Shown here: positions 16,414 through 23,900 of the stretch, piece by piece
How the letters are laid out: the number at the start of each line of letters is the position of its first letter
How positions within the stretch are numbered: position 1 is the stretch's first letter
Assembly (NCBI RefSeq): GCF_021531435.1
Contig: NZ_JAFBIS010000002.1
Location: 1-64,000, forward strand
Origin: Oscillibacter valericigenes
GTDB lineage: Bacteria > Bacillota > Clostridia > Oscillospirales > Oscillospiraceae
Length of the DNA stretch: 64,000 bases
Direction: 5' to 3'
Translations under genes and position numbers: made by a program
The notes under the pieces: model-generated
Told to the model about the DNA's origin: nothing
What the model saw: the letters and a program-made list of their open reading frames with translations, nothing else
Databases searched by the model: none

Positions 16414-17541
16414 ATGACGAAAATTGACATTATCTCCGGCTTTTTGGGTGCCGGCAAGACCACGCTTATCAAAAAGCTGCTGGCGGAGGCGTTCCCCGGC
16501 GAAAAGCTGGTGCTCATCGAGAATGAATTCGGCGAGATCAGCATCGATGGCGGCTTTTTGAAGGAATCCGGCGTCCAGATCAGCGAGATGTCCTCCGGCT
16601 GCATCTGCTGCTCCCTGGTGGGCGACTTCAACAAGGCGCTGAAAGAGGTGGAAGCTCAGTTCCATCCCGACCGCATCCTGATCGAGCCCTCCGGCGTGGG
16701 CAAGCTCAGCGACGTCATCGTGGCGGTGGAGAACACCGTGGCCGACGTGCCCGAGATGAAGCTGAACAGCTTCGTCACGGTGGCCGACGCCACCAAGGTG
16801 AAGGTCTATATGAAGAACTTCGGCGAGTTCTACAACAACCAGATCGAGGCTGCCGGCGCCATCATCCTCTCCCGGACCCAGAAGCTGACCCAGGAGAAGC
16901 TGGAGGCCGCCGTCGCCCTGCTGCGGGAGAAGAACCCCGACGCCGCCATCCTGACCACCCCCTGGGACGCGCTGGACGGCAAGGTGATCCTCTCCGCCAT
17001 GGAGAAGGTGTCCCTGGCGGACGAGCTGCTGGCGAAGATGCGGGAGGAGCATGAGGCCGAGGAAGCCGAGCATGAGCACGAGCATCATCACCACGACCAT
17101 GACGAGGATGAGCACGAGCATCACCACCATGACCACGACGATGACGATGACGAGGATGAGCATGAGCATCATCATCACGACCACGAGGAGCATGAGCACC
17201 ATCACGACCATGACCATGAGTGTGACGACCCCAACTGCTCCTGCCACCATCACCACCATCACCACGCCGACGAGGTGTTCACCTCCTGGGGCAAGGAGAC
17301 GCCCAAGCCCTTTACCCAGGCTGACATCCAGCGCATCCTGACCGCCCTGGACTCCGGCGAGTACGGCAAGATCCTGCGGGCCAAGGGCATCGTCAGCGGC
17401 GAGAACGGCCAGTGGATCGAATTCGACTACGTGCCCGAGGAGCACGACGTCCGGACGGGCCATCCCGACTACACCGGGCGGCTGTGCGTCATTGGCGCGG
17501 AGCTGAAGGAGGACAAGCTGGCGGAACTCTTTGGGCTCTAA
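16414..17541 (+). CDS. G3E/CobW-family GTP-dependent metallochaperone with long His-rich loop
   Basis: 375 residues. The N-terminal GTPase domain has the P-loop GFLGAGKTT (about 9-17), the metal-binding SSGCICCSL (CxCC, about 60-68) and an EPSGVGK switch region. Residues about 215-290 are an extreme His/Asp/Glu tract with tens of His, closed by ECDDPNCSC and seven further His. A short CobW C-terminal domain follows (IDPDYTG-like region). Family members load Zn, Co, Ni or Fe into client proteins using GTP; the His tract suggests metal storage or buffering. A second G3E-type gene follows after 25 bp. Confidence 0.92.
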   Translation: MTKIDIISGFLGAGKTTLIKKLLAEAFPGEKLVLIENEFGEISIDGGFLKESGVQISEMSSGCICCSLVGDFNKALKEVEAQFHPDRILIEPSGVGKLSDVIVAVENTVADVPEMKLNSFVTVADATKVKVYMKNFGEFYNNQIEAAGAIILSRTQKLTQEKLEAAVALLREKNPDAAILTTPWDALDGKVILSAMEKVSLADELLAKMREEHEAEEAEHEHEHHHHDHDEDEHEHHHHDHDDDDDEDEHEHHHHDHEEHEHHHDHDHECDDPNCSCHHHHHHHADEVFTSWGKETPKPFTQADIQRILTALDSGEYGKILRAKGIVSGENGQWIEFDYVPEEHDVRTGHPDYTGRLCVIGAELKEDKLAELFGL

Positions 17542-17566
17542 TACCGGAAAGGGAACGAACTTTACT

Positions 17567-18499
17567 ATGGCTGATATTCCTGTTTACTTGGTCGCCGGTT
17601 TTCTGGACGGCGGCAAGACCAATTTCATCAACGGCATCCTGGAGGACGGCTTCGCCCGCCAGGATAAGACCCTGCTGATCTGCTGCGAGGAGGGCGAGGA
17701 GGAGTACAACCCGAAGGCCATGGACAACGTGACCGTTGTCACCGTGGAGGAGGAAGAGGACTTGAAGTGCTCCCAGCTCAAGGCGTGGGAGAAGCAGTAC
17801 AAGCCCAAGCAGGTGCTCATTGAGTACAACGGCATGTGGCAGATGGAACGCCTTTACAGGGAAGTCCTGCCCGCCAACTGGGTGCTTTATCAGATCATGA
17901 CCTTTGTTCAGGCGTCCACCTTCGAGATGTACGCCAAGAACATGGGCCAGCTGATGATGGAGAAGATCACCAATGCCGATCTGCTGGTGTTCAACCGCTG
18001 TACGCCGGAGCTGCGGGACGCTCTGCGGAAGCGGAACCTCCGCATGGTGAACCGCCGGGCGGACATCTACCTGGAGATGGAGGACGGCACCAGCGAGGAC
18101 TACCTCACCGGCGACGAGTGCCCCTTCGACCTGGACCAGGAGGTCATCGACATTCCTGATGACGATTTCGGCGTCTGGTATGTGGACGTCATGGACCATC
18201 CGGACCGGTACGACGGCAAGATGGTGCACATGAAGCTCATCATGTGCCACTCCAAGAAGTATCCCGGCATCCACTGCCCCGGCCGCTTCGCCATGGTTTG
18301 CTGCGAGAACGACGTGCAATTCCTGGGCCTCATCGCCAAGGGCGACACTCTGGACCAGTATGAGAACCGGGACTGGATCGAAGTGACCGCCAGAATGACG
18401 GTGGAGAAGCACAAGGCATACAAGGGCAAGGGCCCGGTGATGAACATTCTGTCCATCGCCCCCTGCGAAAAACCCGCCCAGGAAGTTGTCACATTCTGA
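17567..18499 (+). CDS. G3E-type GTPase with C-terminal TIGR03943-like domain
   Basis: 310 residues from the ATG at 17567. The P-loop is GFLDGGKTNF; the canonical CxCC metal motif is missing, replaced by a CC followed by EEGEEEY. Residues about 1-200 look like a divergent CobW GTPase. Residues about 210-300 (YDGKMVHMKLIM.., GRFAMVCCENDVQF, WIEVTARM) resemble the soluble C-terminal part of TIGR03943/DUF1980 proteins, which usually go with a permease next to CobW GTPases. No permease is present here. A joint role with the upstream metallochaperone in metal delivery is inferred; the metal is unknown. Confidence 0.78.
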   Translation: MADIPVYLVAGFLDGGKTNFINGILEDGFARQDKTLLICCEEGEEEYNPKAMDNVTVVTVEEEEDLKCSQLKAWEKQYKPKQVLIEYNGMWQMERLYREVLPANWVLYQIMTFVQASTFEMYAKNMGQLMMEKITNADLLVFNRCTPELRDALRKRNLRMVNRRADIYLEMEDGTSEDYLTGDECPFDLDQEVIDIPDDDFGVWYVDVMDHPDRYDGKMVHMKLIMCHSKKYPGIHCPGRFAMVCCENDVQFLGLIAKGDTLDQYENRDWIEVTARMTVEKHKAYKGKGPVMNILSIAPCEKPAQEVVTF

Positions 18500-18553
18500 T
18501 ACAAAACGTTATATTGCGGCACAAAAATACGAATTGCAATCAAATGACGCGCA

Positions 18554-18589
18554 AAAAAGAGGACCGGGAACTTTCCCGGCCCTCTTTTT
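18554..18589. terminator. Bidirectional terminator between the GTPase operon and brnQ
   Basis: AAAAAGAGG-CCGGG..CCCGG-CCTCTTTTT hairpin with A/T runs on both sides, between convergent genes. Confidence 0.88.
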
Positions 18590-18599
18590 GACGGCGCAT

Positions 18600-19874
18600 T
18601 TATGCTGTTTTTCGACCTATCAGACCGCCGATAACGCCGAATATGGCAGCGGGCAGTACCCAGCCGAAGCCGTAGGCCGACAGGGGGAGGGCGTTCAGGA
18701 AAGGCATGGACGCTCCGAAGTCCGCCGTGGTCAGGAGGCTGGTGAGCAGAGCGCCCAGGGCCGCCATGCGGAAGACCCAGTCGGAGTGGATGTGCCTGTC
18801 AAAAAAGGACAGGAAGATCAGGACCAGCGTGGGCGGGTAGACGATGTTCAGAATAGGGGCCGCGATGGAGACGATCTGGTCCAGGCCGATGCAGGAGAAA
18901 ACCGCGCTGAACAGGCAGATGGCGGCAGCCAGCCAGGAGTAGCGGAGCCGCCCGCCGGAGAGCGTGGAGAAGTACCCGGCGGCGGAGCTGACCAGGGCTA
19001 CGGCTGTGGTGACGCAGGCCAGAGCAACCACTATGGAGAACAGCACGATGCCCGCGTAGCCCATGAGGTTGCGGACGATGGCCACCACCAGATACGTCCG
19101 CAGGACGGAGAGGTCAAAGAACCGGGACATGGTGACGCCCAGGTACGTCAGCCCCAGATAGACCACCAACAGGGCGGCGCCAGCCACTGCGCCCGCGCCC
19201 GCCACCACCCGGAACAAGGATTGCGGGTCCTCGTGGCCCTTGGCTTTGGCACTTTTCAGCACGATGATGCCGAACACCATGGCCGCCAGCACGTCCATGG
19301 TCTGGTAGCCCGCCTCGATGCCGGTCATGGGCACGTTGTCCACCAGCACCCGGTCGGGCACCGGGCCGATGGGGTCCATGACGCCCTTGACGATGAGGAC
19401 GAGAAGCCCGATGAGAAGGGCAGGAGTCAGGACTTTGCCCACGATGTCCACCACAGCGGACTCCCTGACGCAGAGGAACAAAATGAGCAGGAAAAACAGG
19501 GCGGAGAACAGCGCCGGGCTGAAGCCGGAGACCAGCGGCGCCAGGGACATCTCATAGGTGGTGGCTGCCGTCCGGGGGATGGCCAGCATGGGGCCGATGC
19601 ACAGCACGATGGCGCTCATCAAAATCGCGGCGGGGACCTTTCCCAGACGCCGGGTGATGCCCTCCGGCCCGCCCCGGCGCAGAATGGCGAACAGGGCCAG
19701 CAGTGCCAGGCCGATGTCCGCCAGATAGTAACAGACAAAGCCCAGAAACCACTGCTTTCCGCAGCCCAGGCCCAGGTAGGGCGGGAAAATGACGTTGCCT
19801 GCTCCGAAAAACATGGAAAACAGGGCAAAGCCAATGACAAAAATGTCCAGAATGTCTTTGCGGGTGCGCTTCAT
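18600..19874 (-). CDS. brnQ: Branched-chain amino-acid:cation symporter (LIVCS family)
   Basis: A 424-residue protein with about twelve helices. The N-terminus FVIGFALFSMFFGAGNVIFPP is the BrnQ hallmark. It takes up Leu, Ile and Val with Na+ or H+. Start ATG at 19874 is preceded by AAAGGAG; more upstream in-frame sequence is not protein-like. The leader contains a hairpin followed by T-runs (see 19899-19928). It is divergent from the DUF4358 lipoprotein. Two further branched-chain systems (azlCD and liv) occur in this window. Confidence 0.94.
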   Translation of the reverse strand: MKRTRKDILDIFVIGFALFSMFFGAGNVIFPPYLGLGCGKQWFLGFVCYYLADIGLALLALFAILRRGGPEGITRRLGKVPAAILMSAIVLCIGPMLAIPRTAATTYEMSLAPLVSGFSPALFSALFFLLILFLCVRESAVVDIVGKVLTPALLIGLLVLIVKGVMDPIGPVPDRVLVDNVPMTGIEAGYQTMDVLAAMVFGIIVLKSAKAKGHEDPQSLFRVVAGAGAVAGAALLVVYLGLTYLGVTMSRFFDLSVLRTYLVVAIVRNLMGYAGIVLFSIVVALACVTTAVALVSSAAGYFSTLSGGRLRYSWLAAAICLFSAVFSCIGLDQIVSIAAPILNIVYPPTLVLIFLSFFDRHIHSDWVFRMAALGALLTSLLTTADFGASMPFLNALPLSAYGFGWVLPAAIFGVIGGLIGRKTA

Positions 19875-19898
19875 AGGGGGCTCCTTTCGTATATCTGA

Positions 19899-19928
19899 AA
19901 AAATATAAAAAACCGGGAACTTTCCGGG
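19899..19928 (-). promoter_or_regulatory. Terminator-like hairpin in the brnQ leader (candidate attenuator)
   Basis: On the minus strand CCCGGAAAG..TTCCCGG is followed by TTTTTTATATTTTTT, 25 nt before the brnQ start codon. The same CCGGGAACTTTCC core recurs in the terminator at the other end of brnQ (18563-18579). No T-box consensus is present. Confidence 0.45.
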
Positions 19929-20005
19929 AAAGAATTCCGTCAGTAGAAGCGAGAGATGAAGGGCCGGGCCCTTCCGAAAATACGCATAAGAGGAGAACAT
20001 ACGCG

Positions 20006-20797
20006 ATGAAGAAAAAACTGCTTGCCCTGCTGCTGGCCCTGTCCATGCTGGCGGCGCTGACCGCCTGCGGCGGAAAGAAGGATGACGCCGGGACACCGGA
20101 ACAGGAAGTGACCGCCGGAGATGTGGACGGCACTGTTGACCAGCCCCAGGAAACTCCGGAAGCCGGGGAGGAGGCCAGCGAGATCCAGAACGCAGATGGC
20201 AGCACGGAAGACGGCGCGGTGGAAACCCTCCCCGCAGACCCGGCGGAAAAGGCGGAGGGCGGCAGCCTGCCCGCCGACACCACCCAGAAGCCGGAGAGCA
20301 AGCCGGTGGAAAAGCCCGTCCAGAAACCAGCGGAAAAGCCTGCTGAAAAACCCGCCCAAAAGCCCGCTGAAAAGCCCGCGGAGAGCAAGAGCGTGGACCT
20401 GGCGGCTTTCTTTGAGACGTTTGCCTCCGGTGAAAACCGCCCCGCCATGATGCAGGCGGACGGCGAGGTGCTGGACGCCTTCTATCCCGGCCTGACCGCC
20501 ATCAAGACGAAGCAGTGCGGCGTGTACACCGCCATGATCTCCGCCGCCGTGGGCGAGCTGGCCCTGGTGGAGGTGGAGAACAGCGCCGACGTCCAGGCGG
20601 TGAAGGACATTTTTCAGGCCCGGATCAACTATCAAGTGGGTGACGACGAGAATCCCGGCGGCGCCTGGTATCCCCAGACCATCGAGGGCTGGAAGAACGG
20701 CTCCCGTATTGTCTCCAACGGCAATTATGTCATGCTGATTGCCCTGAGCGAGGGCGCGGACGATGTGGTGAACAGCTTCAACGCTTTGTTCGCATAA
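20006..20797 (+). CDS. DUF4358 lipoprotein with Lys-Pro repeats
   Basis: 263 residues. Lipobox LTAC at about residue 21, then an acidic linker, then about ten repeats of the type KPAE/KPVQ/KPAQ (residues about 92-128), then a folded domain of about 130 residues with the DUF4358 pattern (VYTAMISAAVGELALVEV.., NYVMLIAL). Pro-Lys repeats of this type usually span or bind the cell wall. The function of DUF4358 is unknown. GAGGAG precedes the ATG. Confidence 0.82.
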   Translation: MKKKLLALLLALSMLAALTACGGKKDDAGTPEQEVTAGDVDGTVDQPQETPEAGEEASEIQNADGSTEDGAVETLPADPAEKAEGGSLPADTTQKPESKPVEKPVQKPAEKPAEKPAQKPAEKPAESKSVDLAAFFETFASGENRPAMMQADGEVLDAFYPGLTAIKTKQCGVYTAMISAAVGELALVEVENSADVQAVKDIFQARINYQVGDDENPGGAWYPQTIEGWKNGSRIVSNGNYVMLIALSEGADDVVNSFNALFA

Positions 20798-20809
20798 ACA
20801 ATATGTGCA

Positions 20810-20846
20810 AAAAGGGACTTCCGCCGGCAGGCGGAAGTCCTTTTTT
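20810..20846. terminator. Bidirectional terminator
   Basis: GGACTTCCGCC-ggca-GGCGGAAGTCC flanked by A5 and T6, between convergent genes. Confidence 0.92.
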
Positions 20847-20848
20847 GA

Positions 20849-21970
20849 TTAGATCGTTACCAGCTCGTATGCCCGGGTGCCCAGGCCCAGCTTTTCGGCG
20901 TGCTCCAGACAGACCTCCCATTCGGTGTCGGGGTGGGCCTTCTGGAAATAGTCGCCCTCGTTGCAGGCGCAGTCCTTGTCAAACAGCACGGAGTTGGGGA
21001 CAGCCGTCTGCGCCAGCACCGCGTCGGCACAGGCCTGGTCCAAAGCCACGGGGTCAAAGGAGGCGAACATGCCTACGTTGGGGACGATGGGCACATCGTT
21101 TTCCCCGTGGCAGTCGCAGTTGGGGGAAACGTCCATCACCAGGGATACATGGAAGCAGGGGCGGCCGTCCACCACGGCCTTCGTGTACTCGGCGATCTTC
21201 TTGTTCAGAATGGCCGGGGCCTCGTCGTACAAGCATTGGATGGCGTCCTTGGGGCAGATGGCCAGGCACCGGGCGCAGCCCACGCACTTGTCGGTGTCGA
21301 TGCTGGCCTTGCCGTCCTCGCCGAACTGGGGCGCACCGTGGGCGCAGATCTTGGCGCAGGCACGGCAGCCCACGCACTTCTTCTGCTTGACGAAGGGCTT
21401 GCCGGAGTTGTGCTGCTCCATCTTGCCCGCCCGGGAGCCGCAGCCCATGCCGATGTTTTTCAGGGTGCCGCCCATGCCCGCCTGCTCATGGCCCTTGAAA
21501 TGGGTCAGGGAGACGAACACGTCGGCGTCCATCACAGCCCGGCCGATCTTGGCGGATTTCACATACTCGCCGCCCTCCACGGGCACCTCCACCTCGTCGG
21601 TGCCCTTCAGACCGTCGGCGATGATGATGTGGCAGCCGGTGGAGTAGGGCGTGAAGCCGTTGACGTAGGCGGACTCGATGTGGTCCAGGGCGTTTTTCCG
21701 GCCGCCGACATACAGCGTGTTGCAGTCGGTGAGGAAGGGCTTGCCGCCTTGACTCTTGACCAGATCCGCTACCACCTTGGCCCAGTTGGGCCGCAGGTAG
21801 GCCAGATTCCCCGGCTCGCCGAAGTGCATCTTGATGGCGACGTATTTGTCCTCCATGTCGATGTCGCCGAAACCGGCGGTCATCATCAGGCGGGCCAGCT
21901 TCTGGGGCAGGTTTTCCCGCCAGCTGGGACAGCGGAAGTCGGCAAAGTAAACTTTGGATTTCTCAGACAT
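20849..21970 (-). CDS. DUF362 protein with two [4Fe-4S] ferredoxin motifs
   Basis: A 373-residue cytoplasmic iron-sulfur protein. The N-terminal half is DUF362 (SLTHFKGHEQAGMGGTLKNIGMG is characteristic). Residues about 195-245 contain two clusters, CVGCRACAKIC and CVGCARCLAICP. DUF362 recurs C-terminally (NVGMFASFDPVALDQACADAV). Such proteins are common in anaerobes, but no reaction has been settled for the family. It stands alone, behind AAAGGAGAA. Confidence 0.88.
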   Translation of the reverse strand: MSEKSKVYFADFRCPSWRENLPQKLARLMMTAGFGDIDMEDKYVAIKMHFGEPGNLAYLRPNWAKVVADLVKSQGGKPFLTDCNTLYVGGRKNALDHIESAYVNGFTPYSTGCHIIIADGLKGTDEVEVPVEGGEYVKSAKIGRAVMDADVFVSLTHFKGHEQAGMGGTLKNIGMGCGSRAGKMEQHNSGKPFVKQKKCVGCRACAKICAHGAPQFGEDGKASIDTDKCVGCARCLAICPKDAIQCLYDEAPAILNKKIAEYTKAVVDGRPCFHVSLVMDVSPNCDCHGENDVPIVPNVGMFASFDPVALDQACADAVLAQTAVPNSVLFDKDCACNEGDYFQKAHPDTEWEVCLEHAEKLGLGTRAYELVTI

Positions 21971-21999
21971 TTCGTTCTCCTTTTCTTTCTCTTACGGGA

Positions 22000-22413
22000 T
22001 TATTCGTCCAAGTCAACAGAGATGTTATCTGTTCCGTGCTGGTCAAATTCAGAGAGGTACGCGTCGATGCGGTCCATGAGGGCACCGTAATTCTCCCGGG
22101 TCAGGGGCTCGCCGTCCATATCCCGGAGGGCCAGCTCCTCCGCCAGTATTTCGTAGAACACCACGTCCTCATAGCTCTCGATGGCTTCATGGATGCCGCC
22201 GTCTGCAAAGGCCCGGGAGGGGATCAGCTCGCCATGGTACAGTTCCACCAGCTTGCTCATCTTGTGCTGAAGGCAGTGGGAGAAGACCAGACTCTCCACC
22301 TCGTCGTATTCCTTGATGCGGTCATCTTCCCGGGTGGAATTCATCACCCAGTTTCCTATGTAAACCAGATCCAGCAGATAGCGGTACTGCTGTTCTGTCA
22401 GTTCAATTTTCAC
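22000..22413 (-). CDS. Conserved-looking small acidic cytoplasmic protein, unknown
   Basis: 137 residues, mostly helical and acidic, without signal or membrane segment. I choose GTG at 22413 because GGGGAGG lies 9-10 nt upstream of it; an in-frame TTG at 22431 overlaps that site. The sequence (LTEQQYRYLLDLVYIGNWVMN at the start; a DVVFYEILAEELA segment later) recalls small hypothetical proteins of Clostridia. No function is assigned. It is 29 bp from the DUF362 gene and could be read with it. Confidence 0.7.
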   Translation of the reverse strand: MKIELTEQQYRYLLDLVYIGNWVMNSTREDDRIKEYDEVESLVFSHCLQHKMSKLVELYHGELIPSRAFADGGIHEAIESYEDVVFYEILAEELALRDMDGEPLTRENYGALMDRIDAYLSEFDQHGTDNISVDLDE

Positions 22414-22529
22414 GGATAGACACCTCCCCAAACGGGCAACAACAGTGTGATGCGGATGTTAGTATGATTATAGCAGAGTAGTAAGTAAAATTCTATATAA
22501 AAAACAGGGTAAAAAGGCTAAAATCTGTC

Positions 22530-22558
22530 TTGCGGCAAATCCTTGCTCATAGTATAAT
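22530..22558 (+). promoter_or_regulatory. Promoter of murI-DUF1934-argS
   Basis: -35 TTGCGG (22530-22535), 17-bp spacer, -10 TATAAT (22553-22558). Confidence 0.8.
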
Positions 22559-22623
22559 ATATAATCCTGGTGTGATTCCGGTGCGGTTTGTGCCGGAACA
22601 GTATGGAGAAGGGAGGAGCGGAC

Positions 22624-23439
22624 ATGGATGCACGGCCCATTGGCGTATTTGACTCCGGTTTGGGCGGCCTGACGGCGGTCCACTCCCTCTGGAAGATATT
22701 GCCGGAGGAAAACCTGATTTATTTCGGGGACACCGCCCGGGTGCCCTACGGCGGGCGCTCCAAGGAGACCATTTTGAAATATGCCCGGCAGGATGTGCGG
22801 TTCCTGCGTTCCTTTGACCTCAAGGCCATCCTGATCGCCTGCGGCACTGTGACGACAACCTCCCTGGACACCCTCCAGGCGGAGAACGACCTGCCCATCG
22901 TGGGCGTGGTGGAGCCCACCTGCCGCCGGGCGCTGCTGGTGACCAAGACGAAAAAAGTGGGCATGATCGCTACCCTGGCCTCCGTCCGCTCCGGCGCTTA
23001 CGAGGCCACCCTCCGGCGGCTGGACCCCACGGTGGAGGTCATCTGCAAGCCCTGTCCGCTGTTCGTGCCGCTGGTGGAGAACGGACGGTTCCGGCGGGGA
23101 GACATCGTTATTGAGACGGTGGCACGGGAGTATCTGGAGCCGCTGAAGGACACCGGCATTGACACCCTGATTTTAGGCTGCACCCACTATCCCCTGCTGA
23201 CGGACATCATCGGAGACATCATGGGCCCCGGCGTGACCCTGGTTTCCGCCGGAGAGGAATCGGCTTTTGAATTGAAGCGGATGCTGAAAGCGGATGGCCT
23301 CCGGGCGGATGAGAGCCGCCAGGGGGAATCGGAGTTCTATGTCAGTGACCGGGCGGAGGATTTTGAAAACATCGCCTCGGTATTCCTGCAGGAAAACCTG
23401 CGCCACACGGCACGGAGGATTGACATTGACAACTATTGA
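22624..23439 (+). CDS. murI: Glutamate racemase
   Basis: 271 residues, providing D-Glu for peptidoglycan. The N-terminus PIGVFDSGLGGLTAV and the C-terminal catalytic GCTHYPLL are canonical. The first catalytic Cys lies in IACGTVTTT, where most MurI have CNTA: the Asn after the Cys is Gly here. Start ATG at 22624 lies behind GGGAGGAG; further in-frame ATGs upstream are outside the conserved N-terminus. The DUF1934 gene overlaps its end. Confidence 0.93.
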   Translation: MDARPIGVFDSGLGGLTAVHSLWKILPEENLIYFGDTARVPYGGRSKETILKYARQDVRFLRSFDLKAILIACGTVTTTSLDTLQAENDLPIVGVVEPTCRRALLVTKTKKVGMIATLASVRSGAYEATLRRLDPTVEVICKPCPLFVPLVENGRFRRGDIVIETVAREYLEPLKDTGIDTLILGCTHYPLLTDIIGDIMGPGVTLVSAGEESAFELKRMLKADGLRADESRQGESEFYVSDRAEDFENIASVFLQENLRHTARRIDIDNY

Positions 23440-23869
23440 ATCGAAGAAGCTGCCGGTTCTGCTGTCCATCCGGGGCGAGCAGTATTTTGACGGCATCGAC
23501 CCCGATGAAACGGAATTGATGACGGAGGGGACCATGGAACTGGCGGAGGACGGCATCGTGCTGTCCTACGAGGAAAGCGAGCTCACCGGCATGGAGGGGA
23601 CCACGACGACCTTTGAGGTAAAAGGTCCCCGGGTCACCCTGACCCGCAGCGGTACGGTGAATTCCCAGATGGTGTTTGAAGAGGGACGGCAGCATACGTC
23701 CCTGTATGAGACGCCTTTCGGGGAGCTGTCGGTGGATATTCAGACCAGCATTTTGAAGCACAACCTGTCCGAGCGGGGCGGACTGTTGGAGATTAAGTAT
23801 TCCATCGCCGTTGAGCATACTGTAACGGGCCGGAATTGTTTTAAAATTCGGGTCAGACGGAAACATTGA
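23426..23869 (+). CDS. DUF1934 (YwiB-like) protein
   Basis: About 147 residues of predicted beta-barrel type: LSIRGEQYFDG.., ELMTEGTMEL, ILKHNLSERGGLLEIKYSI. This is the DUF1934 pattern, a lipocalin-like family found next to argS in Firmicutes (as in ywiB-argS). I place the start at TTG 23426, 7-8 nt after GGAGG; it overlaps the murI stop, suggesting coupling. Its function is unknown. argS follows 31 bp later, so the neighbourhood matches the known pairing. Confidence 0.85.
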   Translation: MTTIESKKLPVLLSIRGEQYFDGIDPDETELMTEGTMELAEDGIVLSYEESELTGMEGTTTTFEVKGPRVTLTRSGTVNSQMVFEEGRQHTSLYETPFGELSVDIQTSILKHNLSERGGLLEIKYSIAVEHTVTGRNCFKIRVRRKH

Positions 23870-23900
23870 GACAGATTATGAACAGAAGAGGTATTTTGAT

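Noticed and set aside
17050-17275. Short tandem DNA repeats that could look like a CRISPR or satellite
   Set aside because: They are His/Asp/Glu codons inside a continuous CobW-family reading frame, with no regular spacer structure.
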